A stretch of DNA of 64,000 nt from CAZGZD01 sp964530005 (lineage in GTDB: Bacteria > Patescibacteriota > Microgenomatia > UBA1406 > GWC2-37-13): the NCBI GenBank assembly GCA_964530005.1, contig CAZGZD010000002.1, forward strand, positions 5,282 to 69,281, given 5' to 3'. Shown here piece after piece: positions 9,680 to 18,559 of this stretch. A program made the position numbers and the translations under genes. The notes beneath the pieces were generated by a model, which saw only the letters and a list, made by a program, of their open reading frames with translations, was not told where the DNA came from and searched no databases. Every line of letters starts with the position of its first letter. The first letter of the stretch is position 1.

Positions 9680-10552
9680 ATGATAATTACTAATCTTACA
9701 GGTGGACTGGGCAATCAAATGTTCCAATACGCCTTAGGAAGACATTTGGCTATTAAGAATAAAGCAGAGTTGAAATTGCATTTCACAAATGCACTATTTT
9801 CTACACAAAGATCTTTCGATCTGGATTGCTTTAACATAGATGCGATGTTTGCTTCAGATAGAGACCTATCAAAACTGGGAATTTCAAATAAAAGAATTGT
9901 GAACAGACTTGCTTATCTTTTAGATCAAAGATTTCGAATTAGAATAAATCGCTCTATAATTACAGAAAAAAGACCTACATTTGACAAGAATATTCTAAAG
10001 CTTTCAGGTGATATTTATCTTCAGGGGTATTGGCAGTCAGAATACTACTTCAAAGATGTCGCTGATCAAATTCGCTCTGACTTTAAATTTGTAAAAAAAA
10101 TAAGTAAAAAAAATGAAGCTATAGTCAGGCTAATTCGCCACTCAAATTCTGTAAGTCTCCATATCAGAAGAGGGGATTACGTGACAGATAGTAGCGTCAA
10201 GAAAATTTTCACATCTATGAATAGCTTATATTATAAAAGAGCAATGAACATTATAGAAAGAAAAGTAAAAAGTCCCCATTTCTTTATATTTTCAGATGAC
10301 ATAAAGTGGGCCAAGGAGAATATAAAAAGCAAATATAAAATATTATTTATCAAACATAATAAAGGTAAATATTCTTACGAAGACATGAGGCTTATGAGTC
10401 TGTGCCGGAATAATATAATTGCAAACAGTAGTTTTAGTTGGTGGGGAGCGTGGCTGAATAAAAATAATGATAAAATTATTATTTCACCAAGAAAGTGGAG
10501 CAGCACTGAACTCGGTAGGGATCTTTTGTTAAAAAATTGGATTAAGACATGA
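9680..10552 (+). CDS. Alpha-1,2-fucosyltransferase-type glycosyltransferase (GT11)
   Basis: A 290-residue GT11 enzyme. The N-terminus TNLTGGLGNQMFQYALGRHL is the hallmark of the family. SLHIRRGDYV (mid-protein) is the donor-binding HxRRGDY motif, and NNIIANSSFSWWGAWL is the third family motif. Known members transfer L-fucose from GDP-L-fucose in alpha-1,2 linkage; a few GDP-L-sugar enzymes tolerate GDP-L-galactose. The window also encodes GMD and GDP-L-fucose synthase, which make the usual donor, and a GDP-mannose 3,5-epimerase homologue. It starts 12 bp after the GT2-SDR gene and overlaps the next gene by 4 bp, so it is part of the same operon. Confidence 0.9.
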   Translation: MIITNLTGGLGNQMFQYALGRHLAIKNKAELKLHFTNALFSTQRSFDLDCFNIDAMFASDRDLSKLGISNKRIVNRLAYLLDQRFRIRINRSIITEKRPTFDKNILKLSGDIYLQGYWQSEYYFKDVADQIRSDFKFVKKISKKNEAIVRLIRHSNSVSLHIRRGDYVTDSSVKKIFTSMNSLYYKRAMNIIERKVKSPHFFIFSDDIKWAKENIKSKYKILFIKHNKGKYSYEDMRLMSLCRNNIIANSSFSWWGAWLNKNNDKIIISPRKWSSTELGRDLLLKNWIKT

Positions 10553-11325
10553 AAGTTTATAAATCTAAAACAAAAAATTTAGGATATCTTCTATACAGAC
10601 TTATTAAGCCCATCTTTGATCCAATTAAGTTTTTACAAGGAATATATGGATATTTTTGGTACACAAAAGATCTCATTACCTATAAGTTAATGAATCCTTC
10701 CTCTAAGCTCTCTATCAGCAATCTTTTTCCCATACTTGATGAAAAAGTATCCTTCACTCCATTTGACGCACATTACTTCTATCAACAGTTGTGGGTATTT
10801 GAAAATGTGCTCAAAGTTAAGCCAAAAGCTCACGTAGATATTGCTTCAACCTATCAGATGAGTGGATACCTTTCAAAAATAGTTAAAACTACTTTCATAG
10901 ATTACAGACCTATTAGTACTAATCTAAAAAATCTAAGAATAAAAAAAGGCGACATTTTAAATTTAAAGCTGAAAACCAACTCGGTCTTATCTCTATCATG
11001 TCTACATGTAATTGAACATATTGGATTGGGTAGGTATGGAGATCCTATTGATCCCCTAGGTACTAAGAAAGCCTGTCTTGAGCTTTCTCGTACCCTTGCT
11101 CGAGGAGGCAAACTATATTTGTCTGCACCTATAGGTAAAAGCCGAGTTTGCTTTAATGCTCACAGAGTTCACACTCCTCAGACAATTCTCAAGTACTGCA
11201 AAGGGCTCAAACTTCTTTCGTTTTCTGTAGTAGATGATGAAGGAAAATTTCATGAAAACGTTGATTACAGTAAATATACTCACGCAAATTATGCATGCGG
11301 CATGTTCCTTTTTACTAAAAAATGA
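10549..11325 (+). CDS. DUF268 family protein, methyltransferase-like
   Basis: A 258-residue protein whose central motif HVIEHIGLGRYGDPIDPLG, followed by ACLELSRTLARGGKLYLSAPIG, is characteristic of DUF268. The order resembles the second half of a class I SAM-dependent methyltransferase (a VIEHI motif, then a lone proline-glycine-like turn and strand), but the N-terminal glycine-rich SAM motif is degenerate (HVDIASTYQMSGYLSK). Members are found in glycan clusters, where a role as sugar methyltransferase or transferase is suspected but not shown. The ATG overlaps the GT11 stop by 4 bp, and its stop overlaps the next start by 4 bp, so translation is probably coupled. Confidence 0.7.
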   Translation: MKVYKSKTKNLGYLLYRLIKPIFDPIKFLQGIYGYFWYTKDLITYKLMNPSSKLSISNLFPILDEKVSFTPFDAHYFYQQLWVFENVLKVKPKAHVDIASTYQMSGYLSKIVKTTFIDYRPISTNLKNLRIKKGDILNLKLKTNSVLSLSCLHVIEHIGLGRYGDPIDPLGTKKACLELSRTLARGGKLYLSAPIGKSRVCFNAHRVHTPQTILKYCKGLKLLSFSVVDDEGKFHENVDYSKYTHANYACGMFLFTKK

Positions 11326-12386
11326 AAATTCTATTTCACCTTGTTAATCCCCACAGCATCTATGCTGGACGATCAATTTACTATGGATACAAAAATGCAT
11401 TTGAAGATTTGGGCCATGAATTCAAGACATTAACCCCAAGTGATGATCAAAAGAAAATATTTGAGGAATACAAGCCGGATATATTTACAACAAGCATAAG
11501 TCCATTTGTTTTTAAGTATTTAGACTTAAACAGCTTTAAAAGAGCCAAAAAGAGAGGAATGAAGGTCTTTGTAGGGACTCCTTTTTGGAAGTCTCCTTTT
11601 TCAAAACTAAGAGTCAATGAGACAGAAAGCCTATCAAAAAACATAGAGTGTATAAAGCTTATAAAAAGTGGTGAGTTCGGAGATGTTTATCATAGCATTT
11701 GTGAGCAAGGAGATCTTCGCATGGACGGATTCACTAAAGCGACAGGGTACCCGCTTCACACAATCTTACTTGCGGGTGATAAAACTCTTATTTTTCCTGA
11801 ATATTCAAAAAAGTTTAAAGCAGATATTTCTTACATTGGCACTTACTTGCCCGGAAAGAAAAAGATTTTCAACGAACAGGTAAGACCACTTTTAAAAAAT
11901 TACAAAGTAAAGATATATGGACAAGATTGGACTTTGCTGAGTCGGACCTTGGGGTTTGTACAAAGAGTAGGGCAGTATTTCAATACTCCATATCTGAAGT
12001 CTTTTCTCAAGCAACCTTTGAATTTGGATGATGAAAGAAGGGTATATGCTTCTTCATTAATTTCAATTAATATTCATGAGGAATACCAAAAAAAATTCTT
12101 AGGAGACATCAACGAGAGAACATTTAAAATTCCGTTGGCTGGGGGCTTTGAGGTTGTCGACAATGTACCAGCCTTAAAAAAATATTTTAAAAGTGGAGTC
12201 GATATGATTATAGCTGAAGACAAAAAAGACTGGCTTGATAAAATTGAGTTTTACATAAAGAACCCAGATAAAAGACTTAAAATAATTGAAGCCGGAAGAA
12301 AAAAAATACTTAGAGATCATACTTATCACCAGAGAGTAGAACAAATTATCAGGTTATATGAAAAAAACAGGAAAAAAAATAGTTAA
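11322..12386 (+). CDS. GT-B glycosyltransferase, CgeB-like
   Basis: A 354-residue protein that begins MKILFHLVNPHSIYAGRSIYYGY and has a second Rossmann half starting near ADISYIGTYLPGKKKIF. The segment SLISINIHEEY ... NERTFKIPLAGGFEV matches the C-terminal donor-binding part of CgeB-type family 1 glycosyltransferases (NxRtFEipacGgf). No membrane helices or signal are seen. It is the fifth gene of the forward glycan operon and overlaps the following methyltransferase by 29 bp. The sugar donor cannot be read from the sequence. Confidence 0.65.
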   Translation: MKILFHLVNPHSIYAGRSIYYGYKNAFEDLGHEFKTLTPSDDQKKIFEEYKPDIFTTSISPFVFKYLDLNSFKRAKKRGMKVFVGTPFWKSPFSKLRVNETESLSKNIECIKLIKSGEFGDVYHSICEQGDLRMDGFTKATGYPLHTILLAGDKTLIFPEYSKKFKADISYIGTYLPGKKKIFNEQVRPLLKNYKVKIYGQDWTLLSRTLGFVQRVGQYFNTPYLKSFLKQPLNLDDERRVYASSLISINIHEEYQKKFLGDINERTFKIPLAGGFEVVDNVPALKKYFKSGVDMIIAEDKKDWLDKIEFYIKNPDKRLKIIEAGRKKILRDHTYHQRVEQIIRLYEKNRKKNS

Positions 12387-12954
12387 TATCGGATGTGGTA
12401 AGACAAGAATTCCGGGCTCAATTGGATTGGATGTGGTTAAAATCAAGGGATTTGTTGATAAAGTACACGATCTGAATAAGACTCCTTATCCTTTTAAATC
12501 AAATTCAGTTGATGAGATACATATGTATCATGTTCTTGAACATCTCGACAAGCCTTTAAAAAAAATTGAAGAGCTGCACCGAATACTTAAACCCAACGGA
12601 ATACTTTATATTAGAGTTCCTCATTTTTCATCTCTTGGGGCATTTACCGACATAACGCATATTAGGCCCTTTGGATACTCAAGTTTTGATTGTTTCTCAA
12701 AGGACAACTATCAGCACTTCTATACAAAGAAAACGTTCAAGATCATTTTCAAAAAAATCAAATATTTTGGACTATATCCAAATACAGGAATATACGCTCA
12801 GTATATTCATCCCAATCAGTGTATCTGGCTTCTTAAGCCATTCGTCAGATTAATCGACTTTCTAATAAGTCTTTCACCTACCACCTTCGAAAGATTTTGG
12901 TGTTATTGGGTGGGAGGGGCTACAGAGTTGATTATTACCTTACAGAAGGAATGA
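12358..12954 (+). CDS. SAM-dependent methyltransferase (class I)
   Basis: A 198-residue methyltransferase. Motif I is KIVNIGCGKTRIPGSIGLDVV at the extreme N-terminus, the acidic residue that binds SAM ribose is Asp in GLDVV, and DEIHMYHVLEHL plus LHRILKPNGILYIRVPHF make motifs II and III. The HILRPNG-type pattern is common in glycan-cluster methyltransferases that modify sugars or capsule chain ends. It is the last gene of the forward operon that starts at 7312, and its 3' end overlaps the 3' end of the convergent gene by 20 bp. Confidence 0.78.
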   Translation: MKKTGKKIVNIGCGKTRIPGSIGLDVVKIKGFVDKVHDLNKTPYPFKSNSVDEIHMYHVLEHLDKPLKKIEELHRILKPNGILYIRVPHFSSLGAFTDITHIRPFGYSSFDCFSKDNYQHFYTKKTFKIIFKKIKYFGLYPNTGIYAQYIHPNQCIWLLKPFVRLIDFLISLSPTTFERFWCYWVGGATELIITLQKE

Positions 12955-13933
12955 CAAATTCTTTGAGCTTTATATTGCGATGTCCCCAGTTTGCACTATT
13001 TCTCTTATAGGGCTTCTTTGTTCTCAACATTGAATTACAATTACGTACAAAGTCAAAGTAATTCACTGATGGTCTCCCCATCTTGCTCATTAAATGATCA
13101 ATGTGATACATATTAAAAGGAATTATCTCTTGCTTATAGCCAAAACATCCGGCAACAAATAAGATATAACCGTCGAGATAGTCATTTCCCTCCTTTGTCT
13201 CATCATAACCTCTAATTTTTCCCCATGCCTCTTTACTCATCATTAAGAAATCTCCAGCGGCAAAGATATGATATCTATGAGAATGTATTTTAGCTTTTCT
13301 AAAGCGACTGTCAAAAAGGCCATAAAAAAACATATAAACTAAATAAACAATATTTTTAAACATTGCTGTCATTGAAGCTATACTAAGGAGCTTAACAAAT
13401 TTATCACCACTCATTGTTTTGCTTAAATAAGCGCGGCGCTCACACTTTCTCAATATCTCTTTTGCGGATAGACTTGTAGAGTCCAACTTTAGATTAACAT
13501 CAGTTCTGTTTGTTCTATAGAATGTATTTTTATCTAACTGAGCTGTTGTCAAAAATTTGATAAACTGTTCACTAAAAAGTATGTCTTGATTTGTGGAAAT
13601 AATATAGTCTCCTGTAGCTCTTCTAACTCCTATATTTTTTGCAGTATATTCAAATAGCTTTACTCGATCACTATTTGGAAATAAATTATGAAGCTTCGGG
13701 GGAAAGATGATAAAGCGAACTTTTAGGTATTTATTATCTTTAACCCTAAGGATTTCATACAACATCTTTTCTCCAAGTGGGGGATTGTACTCTACAATTA
13801 TAAGTTCTATTGGAGACTTATATTTGTTTGTCATATCGACTAAAACCCTAATAAGGGCATTTATTCTCTCCAATAAATTGCCTCCGTAGTTGTCGTTGCG
13901 AGCTGTGAATACAATAGAGATTTTATTTTTCAT
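12935..13933 (-). CDS. Glycosyltransferase-like protein (GT-A fold)
   Basis: A 332-residue protein with a GT2-like start (KISIVFTARNDNYGG), an IELIIVEYNPP strand where GT2 enzymes have the first acidic motif, and GDYIISTNQDILFSEQF where the DxD motif is expected (here N-Q-D). AAGDFLMMSKEAWGKIRGYDE is a typical acceptor-side motif of such enzymes. The changed DxD means the metal-dependent chemistry is uncertain. It is the last gene of a reverse operon (epimerases, methyltransferase, this gene) and overlaps the preceding methyltransferase by 11 bp. It converges with the forward operon. Confidence 0.65.
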   Translation of the reverse strand: MKNKISIVFTARNDNYGGNLLERINALIRVLVDMTNKYKSPIELIIVEYNPPLGEKMLYEILRVKDNKYLKVRFIIFPPKLHNLFPNSDRVKLFEYTAKNIGVRRATGDYIISTNQDILFSEQFIKFLTTAQLDKNTFYRTNRTDVNLKLDSTSLSAKEILRKCERRAYLSKTMSGDKFVKLLSIASMTAMFKNIVYLVYMFFYGLFDSRFRKAKIHSHRYHIFAAGDFLMMSKEAWGKIRGYDETKEGNDYLDGYILFVAGCFGYKQEIIPFNMYHIDHLMSKMGRPSVNYFDFVRNCNSMLRTKKPYKRNSANWGHRNIKLKEFVIPSVR

Positions 13934-14600
13934 TTAGATTTTTGATGCACAGAATTTGAAAAGCGTACTCTGGCTTATTGCGTACAAAATACTGAGACAG
14001 ATTAGACAAAAGTAGAAATAATAGTTTTGGCCTGTATTTGAGGTAACTCATTTCCCCTCTTAGATACTTTAGCCCTCTTAGTCCGACGACTTTATATCCT
14101 CTCTTAATCATTTCTTGACTTGTCCACCCAGATTTGTGTTCTTGCCAAGGATTATTGTTGTAAGCTTTTTGAGGGACAAAGCCATTAGGAGTCATTATGA
14201 CAACTTTCTTTTTTGCAATAGCTTCTAATATTCGAATTAGTTCTATCCCTTGCTTTTTGGGCATATGCTCTATGATCTCACAGGCGAATACGCAATCAAA
14301 TGATTTCGGCTTGAACCGCTCCAAAAGATTGAGAGCATTGCTTATGTAATACCTCTTATGAATTCCTTTTTTTTTACTGATTTCTATGGATGGCTTGTAA
14401 GCGTCTACTCCCACACACTGAAGCTTATCTGAAAAGGCCTGTATGGGTGAATCAGCACCACATCCAACATCCAAAAGACTTTCACATCCAGCCACTGATC
14501 TTTCTAATTCTCCAAAAAAAGTCGAGAAAAAAGGAACCCTGCGATGGATTTTGTACCGAAAGTACAGCTGCTTTTCCAACTCGAGAAAAAAAGTGATCAA
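13923..14600 (-). CDS. SAM-dependent methyltransferase (class I)
   Basis: A 225-residue methyltransferase with motif I SLLDVGCGADSPIQAF, an acidic residue in CVGVDAYKPS, FDCVFACEIIEHMPK as motif II and KKVVIMTPNGFVPQ as motif III. The protein has no membrane segment. Methyltransferases of this kind in glycan loci usually methylate a sugar hydroxyl. It overlaps the upstream epimerase by 4 bp and the downstream glycosyltransferase by 11 bp, so it is embedded in a four-gene reverse operon. Target unknown. Confidence 0.75.
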   Translation of the reverse strand: MITFFLELEKQLYFRYKIHRRVPFFSTFFGELERSVAGCESLLDVGCGADSPIQAFSDKLQCVGVDAYKPSIEISKKKGIHKRYYISNALNLLERFKPKSFDCVFACEIIEHMPKKQGIELIRILEAIAKKKVVIMTPNGFVPQKAYNNNPWQEHKSGWTSQEMIKRGYKVVGLRGLKYLRGEMSYLKYRPKLLFLLLSNLSQYFVRNKPEYAFQILCIKNLNEK

Positions 14601-15391
14601 TTTTGTGAAGCATCAATCATTTTTTTAATTCCATCTGCCAATGATACCTGAGGAAGCCAAGAGGGGACTCTGCCCATATTAAAGGCCTTATGATTAGCCC
14701 CTTTTTTAGCTCCATACTGAATCTTTGCTCCTGTAAATCGACTAATAATTTTTGCTACCTGCTTTATCTGGACCCATTCATAACTACTTGCATCAAAGAT
14801 ATACTTTTTTGAAGATTTATCATTGAGACTTAAGTGGAATGCTCGAGCCAAATCATCAACATGAGTAAATTGTCTCCACTCTTCACCGTCGGTCATCATA
14901 GTTATTTTACCGCGAGTTATAGCTTGATGGACAAAATCAGATATGACATGGCTCTTTTCATTATTTTTTTCCATCACTCCATAGGCATTCCACACTCTCA
15001 CACATTTTCCGCCTATTAACCCTGTCCATACTTCGCCTAATTTTTTTGTCACTCCATAGACAGTATCACAATCATCAGCAAACTGGCTCGACACAAAAAG
15101 AAATTCTTTCTTTTTTTTCTCCATCTGATCAAGAACGTTTTTTAAAAGAGCCAGATTCCATTGAAGTTGAGATAGTTGCACATTTTCATTAAAAAGATAC
15201 TTTGAACCCCCTACATCCCAAGCGAGAAAGTATATTCGATCAATCCTATCCAAATTGAATTTATAGGAGCGTGCGTCTTGACTCTTTTTTATTCTAATAT
15301 CAAATCTAACCACCTCTTCGCCCTGCTCCTCTAAGAATCTACAAAATGGAGTTCCTATAAAGCCACTTGAACCAATGACTAAATTCTTCAT
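14597..15391 (-). CDS. NAD-dependent epimerase/dehydratase (extended SDR)
   Basis: A 264-residue extended SDR. The N-terminal NAD-binding motif is VIGSSGFIGTPF, which stands in for GxxGxxG, and the catalytic pair is YGVTKK (Tyr-x-x-x-Lys) after the SSQ serine. EWRQFTHVDDLARAF is the usual C-terminal substrate-domain motif. At 264 residues it is shorter than the 310-330 typical of the family, with the reduction mainly in the first half. The neighbour 3 bp upstream is the GDP-mannose 3,5-epimerase homologue, so it may act on the product of that enzyme. Exact reaction unknown. Confidence 0.75.
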   Translation of the reverse strand: MKNLVIGSSGFIGTPFCRFLEEQGEEVVRFDIRIKKSQDARSYKFNLDRIDRIYFLAWDVGGSKYLFNENVQLSQLQWNLALLKNVLDQMEKKKKEFLFVSSQFADDCDTVYGVTKKLGEVWTGLIGGKCVRVWNAYGVMEKNNEKSHVISDFVHQAITRGKITMMTDGEEWRQFTHVDDLARAFHLSLNDKSSKKYIFDASSYEWVQIKQVAKIISRFTGAKIQYGAKKGANHKAFNMGRVPSWLPQVSLADGIKKMIDASQN

Positions 15392-15394
15392 AGG

Positions 15395-16375
15395 TTAGCT
15401 TTTGGAAGATTTATCAACTTGGCTTGAAATCCACTCATATGTTTTGGTCATTCCGTCAATCAGAGGTGCATTGGGCTGCCATTTAAGCTTTTTCCTTATC
15501 AACGTATTATCTGAATTTCTTCCTCTCACTCCCAATGGTCCTTTAATATGCTTTATATTGAGCTTCTTTTTTGCTATCTTCATTGTCATTTCGGCCAGCT
15601 GATTAATACTCACCATCTCATCAGATCCTATGTTGACAGGCCCAATGAAATTTGAGTCCATAAGCTTCCTTACACCCTTGAGACACTCGTCTATGTATAG
15701 AAATGAGCGAGTTTGTTTGCCATCACCCCACATTTTCATAGTCCCTCCATCTGGAGTTTCCGCAACCTTGCGGCACATAGCGGCAGGAGCTTTTTCCCGA
15801 CCCCCTGTCCACGTTCCTTCAGGACCAAATATATTATGAAATCTAGCAATTCTTACTTGAAGCTTATAATTTCTGTAAAAAGCAAGGTAGAGTCTTTCGC
15901 TAAAAAGTTTTTCCCATCCATACTCAGAATCTGGTGCTGCTGGATATGCAGAATCCTCTGTACAGTTTGGATTTTTAGTACTTAGCTGATTATGGAGTGG
16001 ATAGACACAGGCTGAAGAGGAATAGAAGATCTTCTTAATCTGCGCTTTATGTCCATAAAATGCCATATTGAGATTAATTGAAGCAGAATTATGCATTACA
16101 TTCGCATCATTGTCCCCACTAAAAATATATCCTGCCCCACCCATATCTGCAGCTAATTGATACACTTCATCAAAAGGTCTATCTAAGATTTTTTGAACCG
16201 ATTTTGGAATACGAAGATCTGCGATGATAAACTCATCCGCCTCTGTCTTACTATATTCTGGTCGCTTAAGATCGACGCCTCTTACCCAAAATCCCTCTTG
16301 CTTTAATCGCTTTACCAAATGACTGCCAATAAATCCTCCACCCCCACAAACTAAAGCGGTCTTTTTTTTAGCCAT
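15395..16375 (-). CDS. GDP-mannose 3,5-epimerase homologue
   Basis: A 326-residue extended SDR that follows plant GDP-mannose 3,5-epimerase (GME) through its diagnostic segments: LAADMGGAGYIFS, FYSSSACVYP, RFHNIFGPEGTWTGGREKAP, MWGDGKQTRSFLYIDECL, NIGSDEMVSINQLAEM and GVRGRNSDN. The catalytic residues of the Arabidopsis enzyme (C145, Y174, K178, K217) fall on C123, Y152, K156 and K195 with the same offset of 22, so there is no gap across the active site. The dinucleotide motif is GGGGFIGSHL. GME converts GDP-D-mannose to GDP-L-galactose (and some GDP-L-gulose). The family match is strong; the reaction in this organism is inferred. First gene of the reverse operon 16375-12935. Confidence 0.82.
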   Translation of the reverse strand: MAKKKTALVCGGGGFIGSHLVKRLKQEGFWVRGVDLKRPEYSKTEADEFIIADLRIPKSVQKILDRPFDEVYQLAADMGGAGYIFSGDNDANVMHNSASINLNMAFYGHKAQIKKIFYSSSACVYPLHNQLSTKNPNCTEDSAYPAAPDSEYGWEKLFSERLYLAFYRNYKLQVRIARFHNIFGPEGTWTGGREKAPAAMCRKVAETPDGGTMKMWGDGKQTRSFLYIDECLKGVRKLMDSNFIGPVNIGSDEMVSINQLAEMTMKIAKKKLNIKHIKGPLGVRGRNSDNTLIRKKLKWQPNAPLIDGMTKTYEWISSQVDKSSKS

Positions 16376-16413
16376 ACTTTTGATTTTTTAACACAAAATT
16401 CTAACACAAAAAT

Positions 16414-18528
16414 TTATTTTTTGCTATTTTTCGACTTTACTATATAAAGCAATATCCATAAAAGAGAGGAGATAGAAATGATACCACTTATATAACCAAA
16501 CTGCTCTGGTTGAAAATAAATTTTCAATTCAATTGGCCTATTGGAATTTGATTTTGAATCATATCTTTTTTTTATTTTCCATGAATTTGCAAATCCTTCG
16601 TAAATTCCATGCTCAATGGCAAATTGGCTTTTATCCAATCCTTTAATTTGCCAATCTTTATGATATGAATTTCTAAAAACTAAGACTTGATTATCTATTT
16701 CACTTGCTGCAATCTTTACCCTATATTCGGTGGGTGAAATTTTTTCATATACAATGCTCTTGCCAAATTTTGGATTAGCGAGTGAAATTAGATTTTTATA
16801 GTAATTGCTTTTCAACTCGTATAGAGATAGATAAGAAGAATTATAAATTCTATCGTATTTGCTATTTTTTGATAATAATTTACCTTTGCTTTCATAACCT
16901 TGATCGAAGTAACGATTCTTATCGAAGTCCTTTCTTATTAGCACATATCGAACTGAGGCTTGCCCTACTAATTGGGCATCAAATCTAACTGATAATTGAT
17001 CAATGATCTGTCTTGATAAGCGCATGGTCGTATCGTCTGAATATATTAGAGGTCTTGTGATCAGCTTACCCAACACATCCTGACTCAAAAATCTCGTATT
17101 ACCAAGACGAAAATATCCATTATTAATTCCGGGGTATAGAAGTAGCGCGCCCTCTTTGTCGCTTTCATTTAGAATCTTAGCCACATCTTGATATTCTAGT
17201 GGAACTGTTGCTGTAAATCGCTGTGTTCTTACTGTATCAAGGCCGATATATCTATATGGATTGAAAAATATTAGCGTGTGAATGAAAACTACAGCGATTA
17301 AAGATATTGAAATAGTTCTATACTTATTAACATTTAAAGCAAATAATATCAAAAGACTTAAATAAAGCATTATTGGAACTCCAAATTTGCTTCCGGGAGT
17401 TCTAAAAATACCCATTATTGGATTTACTTTGTATAAAAATACATTCAAGCTCCCAAAAGGAGGTTGATCCCCCTTGATGAGAAATATGGCAAAAAGAAGA
17501 CTACCGATAATCAATAAAAGACTCCTTTTATCTTTTATCATCTTCCAGTTCACCACAACAGCGCTAAGCGAAAGAATCCATATTAAAAATGTTGAAATAA
17601 TTATGAAAGGATTGAAATAGTATTGATAATATGGATGAGGTTGCTTCGGTGAGTAATAGAGAGCAATTGACCAATCATATAAAAACTGGAATATACCTCT
17701 CATTCCCTTTTCTAAAAAGATAAAGGCAATATTTCCAATTGGAGGAGAGAAAAAAACTCCACGGCTAATATTCAAATATGCATAGACAAGATTAAAAATA
17801 AAAAAAGAACTCGCTATTAAAGTGAGACACATCATCAATAAATACTTTTTTATAAGCTTCAAATTAAATAAGTTCTCCTTAAAAAAAAGAAATGGAAGAT
17901 ACATCGTAATTAAAAAAGCAAGGGAAAAAGGAGGGCTACTTGCAATTAAGGCGATTAAAAAAGCCTGCCATAGAAAAGTCCTTAGATCCAGTTCATTGCG
18001 TAATTGATTTAGAAGAAAATAAAATAAAATAGGCGCGATCAAAATAATATGAAACGTACCGTCTATGACTCCTGTTGCTAAAATTATTGACAAATTGTAA
18101 GAATAAAAAAAAGCAGCTATAGCTGGGAATAATATATTTCGCGAAGAAAATAGAAGCTTTTGAATCTTATAAAATACCAAGTAAGACGAGTAATAAATAC
18201 CCAGAGAAATCCCGCAGTAAAAAATTACCTGCATCAATTTTATTGAATGAGTCAACTTAATCAAAGTAAAGCTAATTAGCTTTGAATAAAAATTTACTGA
18301 AATGAAGAGCGAAAAAATATACCCTAGATTATTCTGACTCCATACACTTAATAGCTCTGGATTCTTATTACCAGACAAGATCAATCCCGAGTCTACAAAA
18401 GATATGTGATTGTTGCCTAATAATCTATAAACAGTTCCAAACAAGAAAAGATTCAATATCAATGGAACACCCAGAAAGGGAAGTAGAGGAAAAAAATTTC
18501 TTGTATATTTTTTGAGTAGATCTAACAT
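16414..18528 (-). CDS. Large polytopic membrane protein, probable GT-C-type glycosyltransferase
   Basis: A 704-residue protein with roughly 12 hydrophobic helices over the first 420 residues, one more at the extreme C-terminus (about 680-700) and a soluble extracytoplasmic domain between. The first loop reads SFVDSGLILSG, where GT-C enzymes keep an acidic catalytic residue. The PFGSLN ... FRTPGSKFG segment resembles loops of large GT-C or YfhO-like proteins. The soluble part has ALLLYPGINNGY and repeated short strands. It stands alone, 31 bp downstream of the fucose synthase on the same strand, so both are probably one transcript. Family assignment is tentative. Confidence 0.5.
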   Translation of the reverse strand: MLDLLKKYTRNFFPLLPFLGVPLILNLFLFGTVYRLLGNNHISFVDSGLILSGNKNPELLSVWSQNNLGYIFSLFISVNFYSKLISFTLIKLTHSIKLMQVIFYCGISLGIYYSSYLVFYKIQKLLFSSRNILFPAIAAFFYSYNLSIILATGVIDGTFHIILIAPILFYFLLNQLRNELDLRTFLWQAFLIALIASSPPFSLAFLITMYLPFLFFKENLFNLKLIKKYLLMMCLTLIASSFFIFNLVYAYLNISRGVFFSPPIGNIAFIFLEKGMRGIFQFLYDWSIALYYSPKQPHPYYQYYFNPFIIISTFLIWILSLSAVVVNWKMIKDKRSLLLIIGSLLFAIFLIKGDQPPFGSLNVFLYKVNPIMGIFRTPGSKFGVPIMLYLSLLILFALNVNKYRTISISLIAVVFIHTLIFFNPYRYIGLDTVRTQRFTATVPLEYQDVAKILNESDKEGALLLYPGINNGYFRLGNTRFLSQDVLGKLITRPLIYSDDTTMRLSRQIIDQLSVRFDAQLVGQASVRYVLIRKDFDKNRYFDQGYESKGKLLSKNSKYDRIYNSSYLSLYELKSNYYKNLISLANPKFGKSIVYEKISPTEYRVKIAASEIDNQVLVFRNSYHKDWQIKGLDKSQFAIEHGIYEGFANSWKIKKRYDSKSNSNRPIELKIYFQPEQFGYISGIISISSLLWILLYIVKSKNSKK

Positions 18529-18559
18529 CGTATGGAGATTTATGCGGAAAATCTATTAA

